From positions 124,001 through 188,000 of the forward strand of contig JARLJI010000116.1 in NCBI GenBank assembly GCA_031291295.1: a DNA stretch of 64,000 nt, in the 5' to 3' direction. The notes under the pieces are model-generated. The model ran no database searches. It saw nothing but the letters and a program-made list of their open reading frames with translations, and was not told the origin of the DNA. Each line of letters starts with the position of its first letter. The first letter of the stretch is position 1. The stretch is from Rhodoferax sp. (GTDB lineage Bacteria; Pseudomonadota; Gammaproteobacteria; Burkholderiales; Burkholderiaceae_C). Below, piece after piece: positions 1 to 7,978 of the stretch. The position numbers and the translations under genes are program-made.

Positions 1-409
1 CGCAAGCCACGGCCGCCCAGACGCGCAGGCCGATGTGTTCGCGCAGGAAGGCCCAGCTCATGAGCGCAACGGCCGCCGGAATCGACGCCATGATCACGCC
101 GGCCGACACGGCGCTGGTCATGCTCACGCCATACAGCATGCAGAGGGTGAACATGAAGTTGCCCAGGAACGACTCCAGGAAAAGCAACCCGCGGGTCTGC
201 GCCGTGAACGGCGGCTCGTCCGGTGGTTTCCTGAGCCAGTGCGGCATGGCCAGGGCGCCAATGCCAAAGCGCAGCCAGCCCAGCAGGAACACCGGCAGGG
301 CCGCGACCAGCGGCTTGGACAGGGCGACATAGCTGCCCACCAGCGACATGCTCAGCGCGAGGCAGCCGTAGGCCACGATGCGGTTGGGCGAGCGATTCAC
401 TAGACTCAT
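1..409 (-). CDS. EamA/DMT-family transporter, N-terminal part (runs off window)
   Basis: The reverse strand is open from the ATG at 407-409 to the window edge, giving about 136 residues that start MSLVNRSPNRIVAYG. The segment is very hydrophobic with several membrane helices and short charged loops (for example WLRKPPDEPPF), the pattern of the first EamA repeat of drug/metabolite transporters. A predicted inner-membrane permease of unknown substrate; the C-terminal half lies outside the window. It is divergent from the gene starting at 440 with only 30 bases between the two starts, so their promoters must overlap each other or the coding ends. Family assignment is from topology and general resemblance, not a diagnostic motif. 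Confidence 0.7.
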   Translation of the reverse strand, partial: MSLVNRSPNRIVAYGCLALSMSLVGSYVALSKPLVAALPVFLLGWLRFGIGALAMPHWLRKPPDEPPFTAQTRGLLFLESFLGNFMFTLCMLYGVSMTSAVSAGVIMASIPAAVALMSWAFLREHIGLRVWAAVAC

Positions 410-439
410 GCGATTCAAGTTTCAAGAAAGCCGTCCATC

Positions 440-886
440 ATGCCCGAAGACATCTTGCCTGGTCCCGGTGCGGATGGCGCCGCAACGCGGGTGCTGCAGC
501 GGTACGTGTTTGTCTACGGTACCTTGCGCCAGGGCGATGACAACGACATCACGCGGCTGCTGCCGGCGCCGCGCTATATCGGTACGGCCACGGTCATGGG
601 CGTCATGTACCACCTCGGTGGCTACCCGGGGGTGGTGCTTGGTGCGGGCGCCAAAGCGGGCCCGGTGACGGGGGAGGTGTACGCCATCGAGGCCGCGCTG
701 GAGCGGCGCCTCGACGAGATCGAAGAGCTCTACCCGCAGCAAAAGGACGAATACTTCAAGCGCCTGGTTCCCGTGCAGATGGCGGGGCAGCGGTTGCTGT
801 GCGTGTGCTACGAGATCAATCCGCGCTACACCGCCGGGGCGCGTGTTATTGCCAGTGGCGACTGGGTGAAGGATAGACATGCCTGA
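440..886 (+). CDS. gamma-glutamylcyclotransferase-like (AIG2/GGCT fold) protein
   Basis: A 148-residue protein with the family's signature near the N-terminus, FVYGTLRQGD (residues about 24-33), where YGTL forms the anion-binding loop, followed by a conserved GEVY strand and an acidic helix (ALERRLDEIEELY) carrying the expected catalytic glutamate region. GGCT-fold enzymes release 5-oxoproline from gamma-glutamyl compounds; bacterial AIG2-like members mostly have unknown substrates. A single gene, divergent from the EamA transporter at 1-409. Downstream lies an AT-rich stretch leading to aceA. The fold call is firm; the exact substrate is not. Confidence 0.8.
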   Translation: MPEDILPGPGADGAATRVLQRYVFVYGTLRQGDDNDITRLLPAPRYIGTATVMGVMYHLGGYPGVVLGAGAKAGPVTGEVYAIEAALERRLDEIEELYPQQKDEYFKRLVPVQMAGQRLLCVCYEINPRYTAGARVIASGDWVKDRHA

Positions 887-954
887 CGACCGCTTTCGTT
901 GATTTCATATCGCAAAAGTCATATTTCACAACATGAATGCATGATTTGTTGCGC

Positions 955-1085
955 TGCAAAATATTTTCTCAATATGAGAGTTACCGTTTTGCATTGCAGG
1001 ATGATATTTTTAAGTCATTGAAATCATTGAAATTAAATTTATATCTTCTATAAGACATAAGAGTGGTTTTGGTCTTGTAGAAGAC
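955..1085 (+). promoter_or_regulatory. aceA upstream control region with two GTCTT-type palindromes
   Basis: The 275-base gap before aceA is much more AT-rich than its surroundings. It holds two related palindromes, ATCTTCTATAAGAC (1043-1056) and GTCTTGTAGAAGAC (1072-1085), whose centres are 29 bases apart, and further upstream an inverted pair TGCAAAA (955-961) / TTTTGCA (987-993). The paired sites look like a dimeric repressor or activator bound in tandem over the aceA promoter. The regulator is not encoded nearby and its identity is unknown; GntR-type or RamB/ScfR-type carbon regulators are candidates by analogy only. Confidence 0.55.
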
Positions 1086-1161
1086 TTAGAATTCATGCAC
1101 GGACATCGACTTTGCAAAGGCAGCGATGTCGCCCCTTTCAATCAACCAACGGAGTGATCTC

Positions 1162-2481
1162 ATGCCGCAATCCCTGACTGAACAACTGAGCCGCGAACAA
1201 CAGGCCGCCGCCCTGGAAAAAGACTGGGCCACGAACCCGCGCTGGAAAGGCATCAAGCGCGGCTACAGCGCCGCCGAAGTGGTGCGCCTGCGCGGCTCGT
1301 TTCCGATCGAGCACACGCTGGCCCGCCGCGGCGCCGAAAAGCTGTGGGATCTGGTCAACACCGAGGCCTACGTCAACTGCCTGGGCGCGCTCACGGGTGG
1401 CCAGGCCATGCAGCAGGTCAAGGCCGGCATCAAGGCCATCTATCTGTCGGGCTGGCAAGTCGCCGCCGACAACAACTCCTACGCCGCCATGTACCCCGAC
1501 CAGTCGCTGTACCCGGTGGACTCGGTGCCGACCGTGGTCGAGCGCATCAACAACACCTTCCGCCGTGCCGATGAGATCCAGCACGCCAAGGGTATCGACG
1601 TGGGCGATAAGGGCTACATCGACAACTTCGCGCCCATCGTGGCCGATGCCGAAGCCGGTTTCGGCGGCGTGCTGAACGCCTTCGAACTGATGAAGGCGAT
1701 GATCAAGGCTGGCGCGGCCGGCGTGCACTTCGAAGACCAGCTGGCTTCCGTGAAGAAATGCGGCCACATGGGCGGCAAGGTGCTGGTGCCCACCAACGAA
1801 GCGGTGCAAAAACTCATCGCCGCGCGCATGGCGGCCGACGTGAGCGGCGTGCCGACCCTGGTGATCGCCCGCACCGACGCCGAAGCGGCCGACCTGCTGA
1901 CCAGCGACTACGACGAGAACGACAAACCGTTCCTCACCGGTGAGCGCACGGCCGAAGGTTTTTACAAGACCAAAAAGGGCATCGACCAGGCCATCTCGCG
2001 CGCCGTGGCCTATGCCCACTACGCCGACCTGGTGTGGTGCGAAACCGGCACGCCCGACCTTGCCTTTGCCAAGAAGTTTGCTGACGCCGTGCACAAGGTG
2101 CACCCCGGCAAGATGCTGGCCTACAACTGCTCGCCGTCGTTCAACTGGAAGAAAAACCTGGACGACGCGACCATCGCCAAGTTCCAGAAAGAGCTCGGCG
2201 CGATGGGCTACAAGTACCAGTTCATCACGCTCGCCGGCATTCATAACATGTGGTACAACATGTTCGATCTGGCCCAGGACTACGTGGCGCGAGGCATGTC
2301 GGCCTATGTCGAGAAAGTGCAGGAGCCCGAGTTCGCAGCGCGCGATCGCGGCTACACCTTCGTGTCGCACCAGCAGGAAGTCGGCACAGGCTACTTCGAC
2401 GACGTGACCACCACCATCCAGGGCGGAAAGTCCAACGTGACGGCGCTGACCGGTTCGACCGAAGAAGAGCAGTTTCACTGA
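1162..2481 (+). CDS. aceA: isocitrate lyase
   Basis: Cleaves isocitrate to succinate and glyoxylate, the first step of the glyoxylate shunt, in the cytosol. The 439-residue protein carries the diagnostic catalytic loop KKCGHMGGK with the active-site cysteine at about residue 200, plus the metal/substrate motifs HFEDQ and ARTDAEA typical of the ICL family. The start at 1162 is chosen because CGGAGTG lies 7 bases ahead; an upstream in-frame codon at 1126 lacks this. A transcription unit of its own, preceded by a palindrome-rich control region and followed by a strong terminator. Adjacent malate synthase is absent from the window. Confidence 0.97.
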   Translation: MPQSLTEQLSREQQAAALEKDWATNPRWKGIKRGYSAAEVVRLRGSFPIEHTLARRGAEKLWDLVNTEAYVNCLGALTGGQAMQQVKAGIKAIYLSGWQVAADNNSYAAMYPDQSLYPVDSVPTVVERINNTFRRADEIQHAKGIDVGDKGYIDNFAPIVADAEAGFGGVLNAFELMKAMIKAGAAGVHFEDQLASVKKCGHMGGKVLVPTNEAVQKLIAARMAADVSGVPTLVIARTDAEAADLLTSDYDENDKPFLTGERTAEGFYKTKKGIDQAISRAVAYAHYADLVWCETGTPDLAFAKKFADAVHKVHPGKMLAYNCSPSFNWKKNLDDATIAKFQKELGAMGYKYQFITLAGIHNMWYNMFDLAQDYVARGMSAYVEKVQEPEFAARDRGYTFVSHQQEVGTGYFDDVTTTIQGGKSNVTALTGSTEEEQFH

Positions 2482-2497
2482 GCGTCTTTGACGCATC

Positions 2498-2555
2498 GCC
2501 CGCCGATTCGTCGGCGGGCCCATCAAGCCCGGTGTCGCAAGACCCGGGCTTTTTT
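2498..2555 (+). terminator. double hairpin terminator after aceA
   Basis: A perfect 9-bp stem closed by TTCG (2498-2506 with 2511-2519) is followed by a second stem AGCCCGG/CCGGGCT (2526-2532 with 2544-2550) running straight into a T tract (2550-2555). The second hairpin is a standard intrinsic terminator; the first probably protects the mRNA 3' end. It also sits just past the 3' end of the convergent rlpA gene. Confidence 0.85.
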
Positions 2556-2564
2556 GTGGCCAGC

Positions 2565-3098
2565 CTACTCGGCCAAGGCCATCTGATCAGGTGGCGCGAC
2601 CTGTTGCACCGCGACCTCGCCCACGCCGTGCTTGAGCAGCCCGAGTTGAACTGCAGCAGCACGGCTCAGGTCGATGATGCGGTGCGCCGCGTGCGGGCCG
2701 CGGTCGGTGATGCGCACCACCACGCTCTTGCCACTGCTCAGCAGTGTCACGCGGGCGTAGCTGCCTAGCGGAAGTTTGAGGTGGGCGGCGGTCAGCGCAT
2801 CCATGTCGAAGCGTTCGCCCGAAGCGGTGCGCCGGCCATGGAAGCGGGGGCCGTACCAGCTTGCAAGGCCGCGCTGCGCCGTCGCAGTCGTAGCGGCCGC
2901 CACCGGCACGTCTGCCGCATCGGACCTGTCTTCGCTCGCGGCGATCGGGGCCGCGGCCAGTGCCTGCGTCGACGGAGTCGTTGGAGACGATGGCGCCGCG
3001 ACGGGGACTTGTGCAATGTCGGGCCTCGGCGGTGCGCTGCTGCAACCGACCAGGGCCAGCGTCAGCATTGCAAGAACGGGGATGGCGGATTTGCGCAT
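2565..3098 (-). CDS. rlpA: RlpA-like septal ring lytic transglycosylase lipoprotein
   Basis: RlpA enzymes cleave naked glycan strands at the division septum. The 177-residue protein begins with a lipoprotein signal (lipobox LVGC, Cys19), then a Pro/Ala/Ser-rich linker to about residue 75, then a double-psi beta-barrel domain with ASWYG (79-83), the His/Asp-containing segment FHGRRTASGERFD and TDRGP (131-135), all RlpA hallmarks. The SPOR peptidoglycan-binding domain of longer homologues is missing, so this is a short form. It converges with aceA and is divergent from the thrS leader. Confidence 0.9.
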   Translation of the reverse strand: MRKSAIPVLAMLTLALVGCSSAPPRPDIAQVPVAAPSSPTTPSTQALAAAPIAASEDRSDAADVPVAAATTATAQRGLASWYGPRFHGRRTASGERFDMDALTAAHLKLPLGSYARVTLLSSGKSVVVRITDRGPHAAHRIIDLSRAAAVQLGLLKHGVGEVAVQQVAPPDQMALAE

Positions 3099-3213
3099 AA
3101 CGGGCGATAGTAACAGCCGTCCGCAGCCCCCCTGTCCGGCAACAGGTTAAAATTGCAACCGAATAAGCAACCAAACCTGCCCACCCCACAAGAGCGAGAA
3201 AGGCACCCCGGTT

Positions 3214-3264
3214 ATGACACCGCGAACTACACCGACGAGGTTTATAAGCCCAAAGGGTCGCTAG
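3214..3264 (+). CDS. candidate threonine leader peptide (16 aa) upstream of thrS
   Basis: Reads M-T-P-R-T-T-P-T-R-F-I-S-P-K-G-R-stop. Thr residues are at positions 2, 5, 6 and 8, encoded ACA, ACT, ACA and ACG; the usual high-GC choice ACC is not used, and CGA, AGG and ATA are also present. AAAGG (3199-3203) lies 10 bases before the ATG, an acceptable if long spacing. The stop codon falls two bases before the predicted antiterminator arm, the arrangement seen in known amino-acid attenuators. Too small for coding statistics, so the call depends on its position relative to the terminator. Confidence 0.55.
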   Translation: MTPRTTPTRFISPKGR

Positions 3265-3304
3265 TCCGCGCGCCTTGGGCGCATTCAGCTATCAAATTCA
3301 TAGT

Positions 3305-3336
3305 AAAGCGCGGCACGGACCGCGCTTTGTTTTTTT
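3305..3336 (+). terminator. intrinsic terminator / attenuator hairpin before thrS
   Basis: AAAGCGCGG (3305-3313) pairs perfectly with CCGCGCTTT (3320-3328) around the loop CACGGA, followed by G and seven T (3330-3336). It ends only 15 bases before the thrS ATG, and no upstream gene on this strand needs terminating because rlpA reads away, so the natural role is control of read-through into thrS. Confidence 0.8.
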
Positions 3337-3351
3337 ACAAATTCAAACATC

Positions 3352-5259
3352 ATGATTCAGATCACGCTCCCCGATGGCTCCCAACGCGACTTTCCCGGCC
3401 CGGTGACGGTGGCCGAAGTAGCGGCCTCGATCGGCCCGGGTCTGGCCAAGGCCGCGCTGGTCGGCAAGGTCAATGGCCAGGTGGTGGATACGAGTTACAC
3501 CCTCACGGCCGACAGCCCGCTGTCCATCATCACGGCCAAGGACGCCGACGGCCTGGAGGTGATCCGCCATTCGACCGCCCACTTGCTGGCCTATGCGGTC
3601 AAAGAGCTGTTTCCCGAGGCGCAGGTCACCATCGGCCCGGTGATCGAGAACGGCTTCTTCTACGACTTCTCGTACAAGCGTCCCTTCACGCTCGACGACC
3701 TGGCGGCGATCGAAAAGCGCATGGCGCAGCTTGCCGCCAGGGACGAGCCCGTGACGCGCCGCGTGCTGCCGCGCGACGAGGCGGTGGCCTACTTCAAGAG
3801 CCTGGGCGAGCACTACAAGGCCGAGATCATCGCCAGCATTCCGGCCGGCGAGGACGTGTCGCTGTACCGCGAAGGCAGCTTCGAGGATCTGTGCCGCGGC
3901 CCGCACGTGCCGAGCACCGGCAAGCTGAAGTTTTTCAAGCTCATGAAGGTGGCCGGCGCCTACTGGCGCGGCGACCACCGCAACGAGATGCTGCAGCGCA
4001 TCTACGGCACGGCCTGGGCCACCAAGGACGAACTGCAGCAGTACCTCACGATGCTGGAGGAGGCCGAAAAGCGCGACCATCGCAAGCTGGGCCGCGAACT
4101 CGACCTGTTCCATGTGGACGACCATGCGCCGGGCCTGGTGTTCTGGCACCCCAAGGGCTGGACGGTATGGCAGGGGGTCGAGCAGTACATGCGCCGCGTC
4201 TACCAGGACAACGGCTACCAGGAAGTCAAGGGCCCGCAGCTGCTCGACAAGAGCCTGTGGGAAAAAACCGGCCACTGGGACAAGTACCGCGAGAACATGT
4301 TCACGACCGAGTCGGAAAAGCGCGAATATGCGCTCAAGCCGATGAATTGCCCGGGCCACATCCTGATCTTCAAGCAGGGCATCAAGAGCTACCGGGACCT
4401 GCCGCTGCGCTATGGCGAATTCGGCCAGTGCCACCGCAACGAGCCCTCGGGCGGCCTGCACGGCATCATGCGCGTGCGCGGCTTCACGCAGGATGACGGC
4501 CACATCTTCTGCACCGAAGACCAGATCCTGCCCGAGTGCGTGGCCTACACCACGCTCTTGCAAAAGGTCTACGCGGACTTTGGCTTCAAGAACATCATCT
4601 ACAAGGTGGCGACCCGGCCCGACAAGCGCATCGGCTCCGACGAGGTGTGGGACAAGGCCGAGCATGCGCTGATCGAGTGCCTGCGCGCCTCGGGCTGCGA
4701 ATTCGAGATTTCTCCGGGCGAGGGCGCCTTCTACGGCCCGAAGATCGAATACACCCTGAAAGATGCGATTGGCCGCCAGTGGCAATGCGGCACCATGCAG
4801 GTCGATTTCTCGATGCCCGAGCGGCTGGACGCCGAGTACGTGGGCGAGGACGGCGCACGGCATCGGCCTGTCATGCTGCACCGGGCCATCGTCGGCAGCC
4901 TGGAGCGTTTCATCGGCATCCTGATCGAAGAACACGCCGGCGCGCTGCCCACCTGGCTGGCGCCGGTGCAGGTTTCTGTGCTCAATATCACCGATGCGCA
5001 GGCCGAATATGCCCGGGACGTGGTCAAAACGCTGAAAAATCAAGGGGTTAGGGCCGAGCTGGATCTGCGCAATGAGAAAATTACGTATAAAATACGAGAG
5101 CATTCGATGCAAAAGCTGCCTTACATCCTTGTCGTCGGCGACAAGGAAAAGGCAGCAGGTGCCGTCGCAGTGCGCGCCCGGGGCAATGCTGACCTCGGCG
5201 TGATGTCCCTTGATGCGTTCGCGCAACTCATCGCCGGTGACATTGCCAGCAAGCGTTAA
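3352..5259 (+). CDS. thrS: threonyl-tRNA synthetase
   Basis: Charges tRNA-Thr in the cytosol. The 635-residue protein has the full bacterial layout: TGS domain (about 1-60), an editing domain with HSTAHLLAY, and a class II catalytic core with MNCPGH (zinc Cys), motif 2 around [11 protein letters not shown], the zinc histidines in DDGHIFC and MLHRAIVGS, and motif 3 in GSLERFIGI, then an anticodon-binding domain. There is no obvious Shine-Dalgarno sequence before the ATG at 3352; the short stretch after the attenuator T tract is AT-rich and unstructured. First gene of the thrS-infC-rpmI-rplT-pheS-pheT-ihfA block. Confidence 0.98.
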   Translation: MIQITLPDGSQRDFPGPVTVAEVAASIGPGLAKAALVGKVNGQVVDTSYTLTADSPLSIITAKDADGLEVIRHSTAHLLAYAVKELFPEAQVTIGPVIENGFFYDFSYKRPFTLDDLAAIEKRMAQLAARDEPVTRRVLPRDEAVAYFKSLGEHYKAEIIASIPAGEDVSLYREGSFEDLCRGPHVPSTGKLKFFKLMKVAGAYWRGDHRNEMLQRIYGTAWATKDELQQYLTMLEEAEKRDHRKLGRELDLFHVDDHAPGLVFWHPKGWTVWQGVEQYMRRVYQDNGYQEVKGPQLLDKSLWEKTGHWDKYRENMFTTESEKREYALKPMNCPGHILIFKQGIKSYRDLPLRYGEFGQCHRNEPSGGLHGIMRVRGFTQDDGHIFCTEDQILPECVAYTTLLQKVYADFGFKNIIYKVATRPDKRIGSDEVWDKAEHALIECLRASGCEFEISPGEGAFYGPKIEYTLKDAIGRQWQCGTMQVDFSMPERLDAEYVGEDGARHRPVMLHRAIVGSLERFIGILIEEHAGALPTWLAPVQVSVLNITDAQAEYARDVVKTLKNQGVRAELDLRNEKITYKIREHSMQKLPYILVVGDKEKAAGAVAVRARGNADLGVMSLDAFAQLIAGDIASKR

Positions 5260-5366
5260 TTTGCAGAAGTGCAAAGGCTGATTTGAGTAAAAACAGCCGC
5301 TTGTCCGCGTGGACTGTACGGTGTTAGCTACATTCTTTGTAGCAAATGATTTGAAGGATTTGAACT

Positions 5367-5999
5367 ATCGCTACCGAATTTCGTGATCGTCGCCACCGCG
5401 AAGAACGTAAACACCGCCTGAACCGTGAAATCATGGCCCCGGAAGTCCGTCTGTCCGGCCCTGAGAACGAGCCGCTGGGCATCGTCAGCCTGATGGAAGC
5501 GTTGCGCCTGGCTGGCGAGCAGGACGTGGATCTGGTTGAAATTGTGGCCACGGCGAACCCGCCGGTCTGTCGTTTGATGGATTACGGCAAGTTCAAGTAC
5601 CAGGAACAGAAGAAGGCGGCGGACGCGAAGGCCAAGCAAACGGTCATCGAAATCAAGGAAATCAAATTCCGCCCCGGTACCGATGATGGCGACTACAACA
5701 TCAAGATGCGCAACATCCGGCGCTTCCTGGCGGAAGGCGATAAATGCAAGATCACGCTGCGCTTTCGCGGCCGCGAGATCACGCACCAGGAGATCGGGAT
5801 GGCGCTGTTGCAGCGCATCCGCAATGACTTGCAGGATCTGATCGTGGTCGAACAGTTTCCCAAGCTTGAAGGCCGCCAGATGATCATGATGATCGCGCCG
5901 GCCAAGAAGAAAGTGGTGGCGAAGCCGGCAGCGGAACCGGTGGCACAACCCGCCCCCGCGCAACCGCCGGCAGCGACGCCGCAGACGGCGTCAACGTAA
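5367..5999 (+). CDS. infC: translation initiation factor IF-3 (ATC start codon)
   Basis: IF-3 binds the 30S subunit and rejects non-canonical start codons. The first ATG in frame (5433) would remove conserved N-terminal residues; reading upstream in frame gives [22 protein letters not shown], a typical IF-3 N-terminus, starting at ATC (5367-5369). AAGGA (5354-5358) lies 8 bases ahead, and no ATG, GTG or TTG starts the conserved sequence. An inefficient start codon is the known basis of infC autoregulation (AUU in E. coli). The 210-residue product has N- and C-domains plus a Lys/Ala/Pro-rich tail of about 30 residues. Confidence 0.93.
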   Translation: MATEFRDRRHREERKHRLNREIMAPEVRLSGPENEPLGIVSLMEALRLAGEQDVDLVEIVATANPPVCRLMDYGKFKYQEQKKAADAKAKQTVIEIKEIKFRPGTDDGDYNIKMRNIRRFLAEGDKCKITLRFRGREITHQEIGMALLQRIRNDLQDLIVVEQFPKLEGRQMIMMIAPAKKKVVAKPAAEPVAQPAPAQPPAATPQTAST

Positions 6000-6013
6000 G
6001 GAATTTGCGGCTT

Positions 6014-6125
6014 GCCGGTCTGGTCACCGGCGGGTTGCAGGAGGAAAGCGTCACTGCTTTCCTTCAAGTGGTGGGCTAACACCCGCCACAAAAAGTGGTG
6101 ACTTAACACTCGCCACAAAAAGTGG
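6014..6125 (+). promoter_or_regulatory. structured infC-rpmI spacer with tandem 22-nt hairpin repeat
   Basis: The 194-base gap contains a 6-bp stem (6014-6019 with 6026-6031), a perfect 8-bp stem AGGAAAGC/GCTTTCCT (6042-6049 with 6056-6063), then two copies of a 22-base unit (6077-6098 and 6104-6125, one mismatch, 27-base period), each holding CCAC-aaaaa-GTGG. In E. coli ribosomal protein L20 represses rpmI-rplT through a structured target in this same spacer, so this is a candidate L20 target, though the sequence itself is not recognisably the enterobacterial one. Confidence 0.55.
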
Positions 6126-6193
6126 CTCGGGGCCAACAAGTCTGCGATCGGTTTGCAGACGCCTCACGAGCACAACGAAGAAGGAGCATTCAC

Positions 6194-6397
6194 ATGCCCA
6201 AAATGAAGACCAAGAGCGGCGCAAAAAAGCGTTTCCGCGTTCGTCCCGGTGGTACCGTCAAGCGCGGTCAAGCCTTCAAGCGTCACATCCTGACCAAGAA
6301 GACCACCAAGAACAAACGCCATCTGCGTGGTTCCGTCACGGTGCATGAGACCAATATGGGTCACATGGCACAGATGCTGCCAGGCACTGGTATTTAA
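6194..6397 (+). CDS. rpmI: 50S ribosomal protein L35
   Basis: A 67-residue, highly basic protein beginning [16 protein letters not shown], the canonical L35 N-terminus, and ending in the typical [11 protein letters not shown]. The start at 6194 follows AAGGAG at a spacing of 7; an open frame extends further upstream to 6122 but that part is not L35-like. Sits between infC and rplT as in most bacteria and is probably co-translated and co-repressed with rplT, whose start lies 25 bases downstream. Confidence 0.97.
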   Translation: MPKMKTKSGAKKRFRVRPGGTVKRGQAFKRHILTKKTTKNKRHLRGSVTVHETNMGHMAQMLPGTGI

Positions 6398-6422
6398 CTA
6401 ACGACGAACAAGGAGTACTCAC

Positions 6423-6782
6423 ATGCCTCGCGTCAAACGTGGTGTAACGGCTCGCGCCCGCCACAAAAAAGTTCTGACCCTTGCCAAGGGTTTCCGCGGC
6501 CGCCGCGGCAATGTCTTCCGCATCGCCAAAGAAGCGGTGATGAAGGCCGGGCAATATGCCTACCGTGACCGTCGCACCCGCAAGCGGGTGTTCCGTCAGC
6601 TCTGGATCGCCCGTATCAACGCCGCTGCGCGTGAATGCGGCCTGACCTACAGCCAGTTCGCCAACGGCCTGAAGAAGGCCGCGATCGAAGTCGACCGCAA
6701 AATGCTGGCCGACATCGCGGTGCACGACAAGGCCGCTTTTGCCAACATCGTGGAGCAGGTCAAGGCCAAGCTGGCTGCTTGA
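6423..6782 (+). CDS. rplT: 50S ribosomal protein L20
   Basis: A 119-residue basic protein starting [18 protein letters not shown], with the long N-terminal helix and the conserved [26 protein letters not shown] segment (split here by position only) typical of L20. L20 nucleates early 50S assembly and, in studied bacteria, represses its own operon through the mRNA leader. AAGGAG lies 8 bases before the start. Confidence 0.97.
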   Translation: MPRVKRGVTARARHKKVLTLAKGFRGRRGNVFRIAKEAVMKAGQYAYRDRRTRKRVFRQLWIARINAAARECGLTYSQFANGLKKAAIEVDRKMLADIAVHDKAAFANIVEQVKAKLAA

Positions 6783-6795
6783 GTTCACGCTGGAG

Positions 6796-6866
6796 TGCTA
6801 TCTATCTGATAGCTTCCAGGGCAACAGAAACAAGGGCTGGAGCTTGAAAAGGCACTGGCCCTTTTT
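6796..6866 (+). repeat. short hairpin repeat copy plus weak terminator-like stem before pheS
   Basis: GCTATC/GATAGC (6797-6802 with 6808-6813) begins a copy of a hairpin repeat seen elsewhere in this window, continuing through CAAGGGCTGGAGC. It is followed by AAAAGG/CCTTTT (6847-6852 with 6860-6865) and a T run, a weak terminator-like stem 17 bases before the pheS ATG. I looked for a Phe-rich leader ORF here, as in enterobacterial pheST, and found none. Confidence 0.5.
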
Positions 6867-6883
6867 CATTGACAAGAGAATTT

Positions 6884-7960
6884 ATGAACGAGTTGGATGC
6901 ATTAGTCGAGAGTGCCAGGACCGGCTTCGCACAGGCCGCCACCCCGGCCGACCTGGAAAACGCCAAGGCCCGGTTTCTGGGCAAATCCGGCCGCATCACC
7001 GAGCTGATGAAGGGCATGGCTGCGCTGGGCGTGGGCGAGAAAAAGTCGCGCGGCGCGGCCATCAACCTGGCCAAGCAGGCGATCGAGGCGGCACTGAACG
7101 AGCGGCGCCAGGCACTGCTTGATGCCGAGCTGCAGGCGCAGCTCAAGGCCGAGGCGCTGGATGTGACCCTGCCGGGGCGCCAGCGCGGGCAGGGCGGTCT
7201 GCATCCGGTGTCGCTGACGCTGGAGCGCATCGAGGCGATCTTCGGCTCCATGGGCTTCGATGTGGCGCAAGGCCCCGAAATCGAATCCGACTGGTTCAAC
7301 TTCACCGCGCTGAACACGCCCGAGGACCATCCGGCGCGCTCCATGCACGACACTTTTTATGTCGAAGGCGGCACCGAGGCGGCGCCCAACCTGCTGCGCA
7401 CGCACACCAGCCCGATGCAGATCCGCTACGCGGTGCAGCACGTCAAAAAGCACCGCGCGCGCGTCGACGCAGCAAAAGCAAAAGGCGACACAGGCGTCGC
7501 GGGCATGCCGGAGATTCGCGTGATCGCGCCGGGCCGCACCTACCGCGTGGACAGCGATGCCACGCATTCGCCGATGTTCCACCAGTGCGAAGGCCTGTGG
7601 GTTGGCGAGAACGTGAGCTTCAAGGACCTCAAGGTCGTGTTCACGGATTTTTGCCGCACCTTCTTCGAGAGCGACGACCTGGTGCTGCGTTTCCGGCCCA
7701 GCTTTTTTCCGTTCACCGAACCCAGCGCCGAGATCGACATCCAGTTCCAGCAGGGGCCGCTGGCCGGGCGCTGGCTCGAAGTTGCGGGCTCCGGCCAGGT
7801 GCACCCGAACGTGGTGCGCAACATGGGGCTGGACCCCGAGCACTACATCGGCTTTGCCTTCGGCATGGGGCCGGACCGCCTGACCATGCTGCGCTATGGC
7901 GTGAACGACCTGCGCCTGTTCTTTGACGGCGACATTCGTTTCCTGTCGCAATTTCAATAA
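6884..7960 (+). CDS. pheS: phenylalanyl-tRNA synthetase alpha subunit
   Basis: Catalytic subunit of the alpha2-beta2 PheRS. The 358-residue protein has an N-terminal coiled-coil that contacts tRNA (about 1-90) and the class II core with motif 2 in [17 protein letters not shown] and motif 3 in [14 protein letters not shown], ending in RFLSQFQ. The ATG at 6884 is preceded by AGAGAA; an in-frame TTG at 6869 is less likely. pheT follows after 18 bases. The stretch around residues 185-205 ([17 protein letters not shown]) is a small basic insertion relative to what I recall of the family. Confidence 0.97.
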   Translation: MNELDALVESARTGFAQAATPADLENAKARFLGKSGRITELMKGMAALGVGEKKSRGAAINLAKQAIEAALNERRQALLDAELQAQLKAEALDVTLPGRQRGQGGLHPVSLTLERIEAIFGSMGFDVAQGPEIESDWFNFTALNTPEDHPARSMHDTFYVEGGTEAAPNLLRTHTSPMQIRYAVQHVKKHRARVDAAKAKGDTGVAGMPEIRVIAPGRTYRVDSDATHSPMFHQCEGLWVGENVSFKDLKVVFTDFCRTFFESDDLVLRFRPSFFPFTEPSAEIDIQFQQGPLAGRWLEVAGSGQVHPNVVRNMGLDPEHYIGFAFGMGPDRLTMLRYGVNDLRLFFDGDIRFLSQFQ

Positions 7961-7978
7961 CAACAAGGGAACCCAAAG

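Larger units (their letters stand above)
3148..3336 (+). promoter_or_regulatory. thrS leader region: candidate ribosome-mediated attenuator
   Basis: A TAAAAT element (3148-3153) with no clear -35 box precedes a leader of about 175 nucleotides. In order it contains a 16-codon ORF with four Thr codons among its first eight (3214-3264), a segment CCGCGC (3266-3271) two bases past its stop codon, a small competing stem GCGCC/GGCGC (3270-3282), and an intrinsic terminator (3305-3336). CCGCGC can pair exactly with GCGCGG (3308-3313), the 5' arm of the terminator, so it can serve as antiterminator. A ribosome at the stop codon would cover 3266-3271 and favour termination; one stalled at Thr codons would leave it free. 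Inference from sequence only. Confidence 0.6.

Noticed and set aside
3153..4496. Open frame starting at 3153 and running through the thrS leader into thrS in another frame
   Set aside because: Its thrS part is a frame shadow; only the short Thr-codon ORF at 3214 has a reason to be translated.
3343..5274. Long open frame on the minus strand opposite thrS (643 codons)
   Set aside because: Opposite-strand open frames of this length arise from high GC at third positions; the sequence is low-complexity, has no domain, and thrS on the other strand is certain.
6077..6125. Two 22-nt direct repeats considered as a CRISPR seed
   Set aside because: Only two units, spacer of 5 bases, no cas genes; better explained as leader RNA structure.
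6783..6883. Possible Phe leader peptide before pheS, as in enterobacteria
   Set aside because: No short ORF with repeated TTT/TTC codons precedes the weak stem at 6847-6865.
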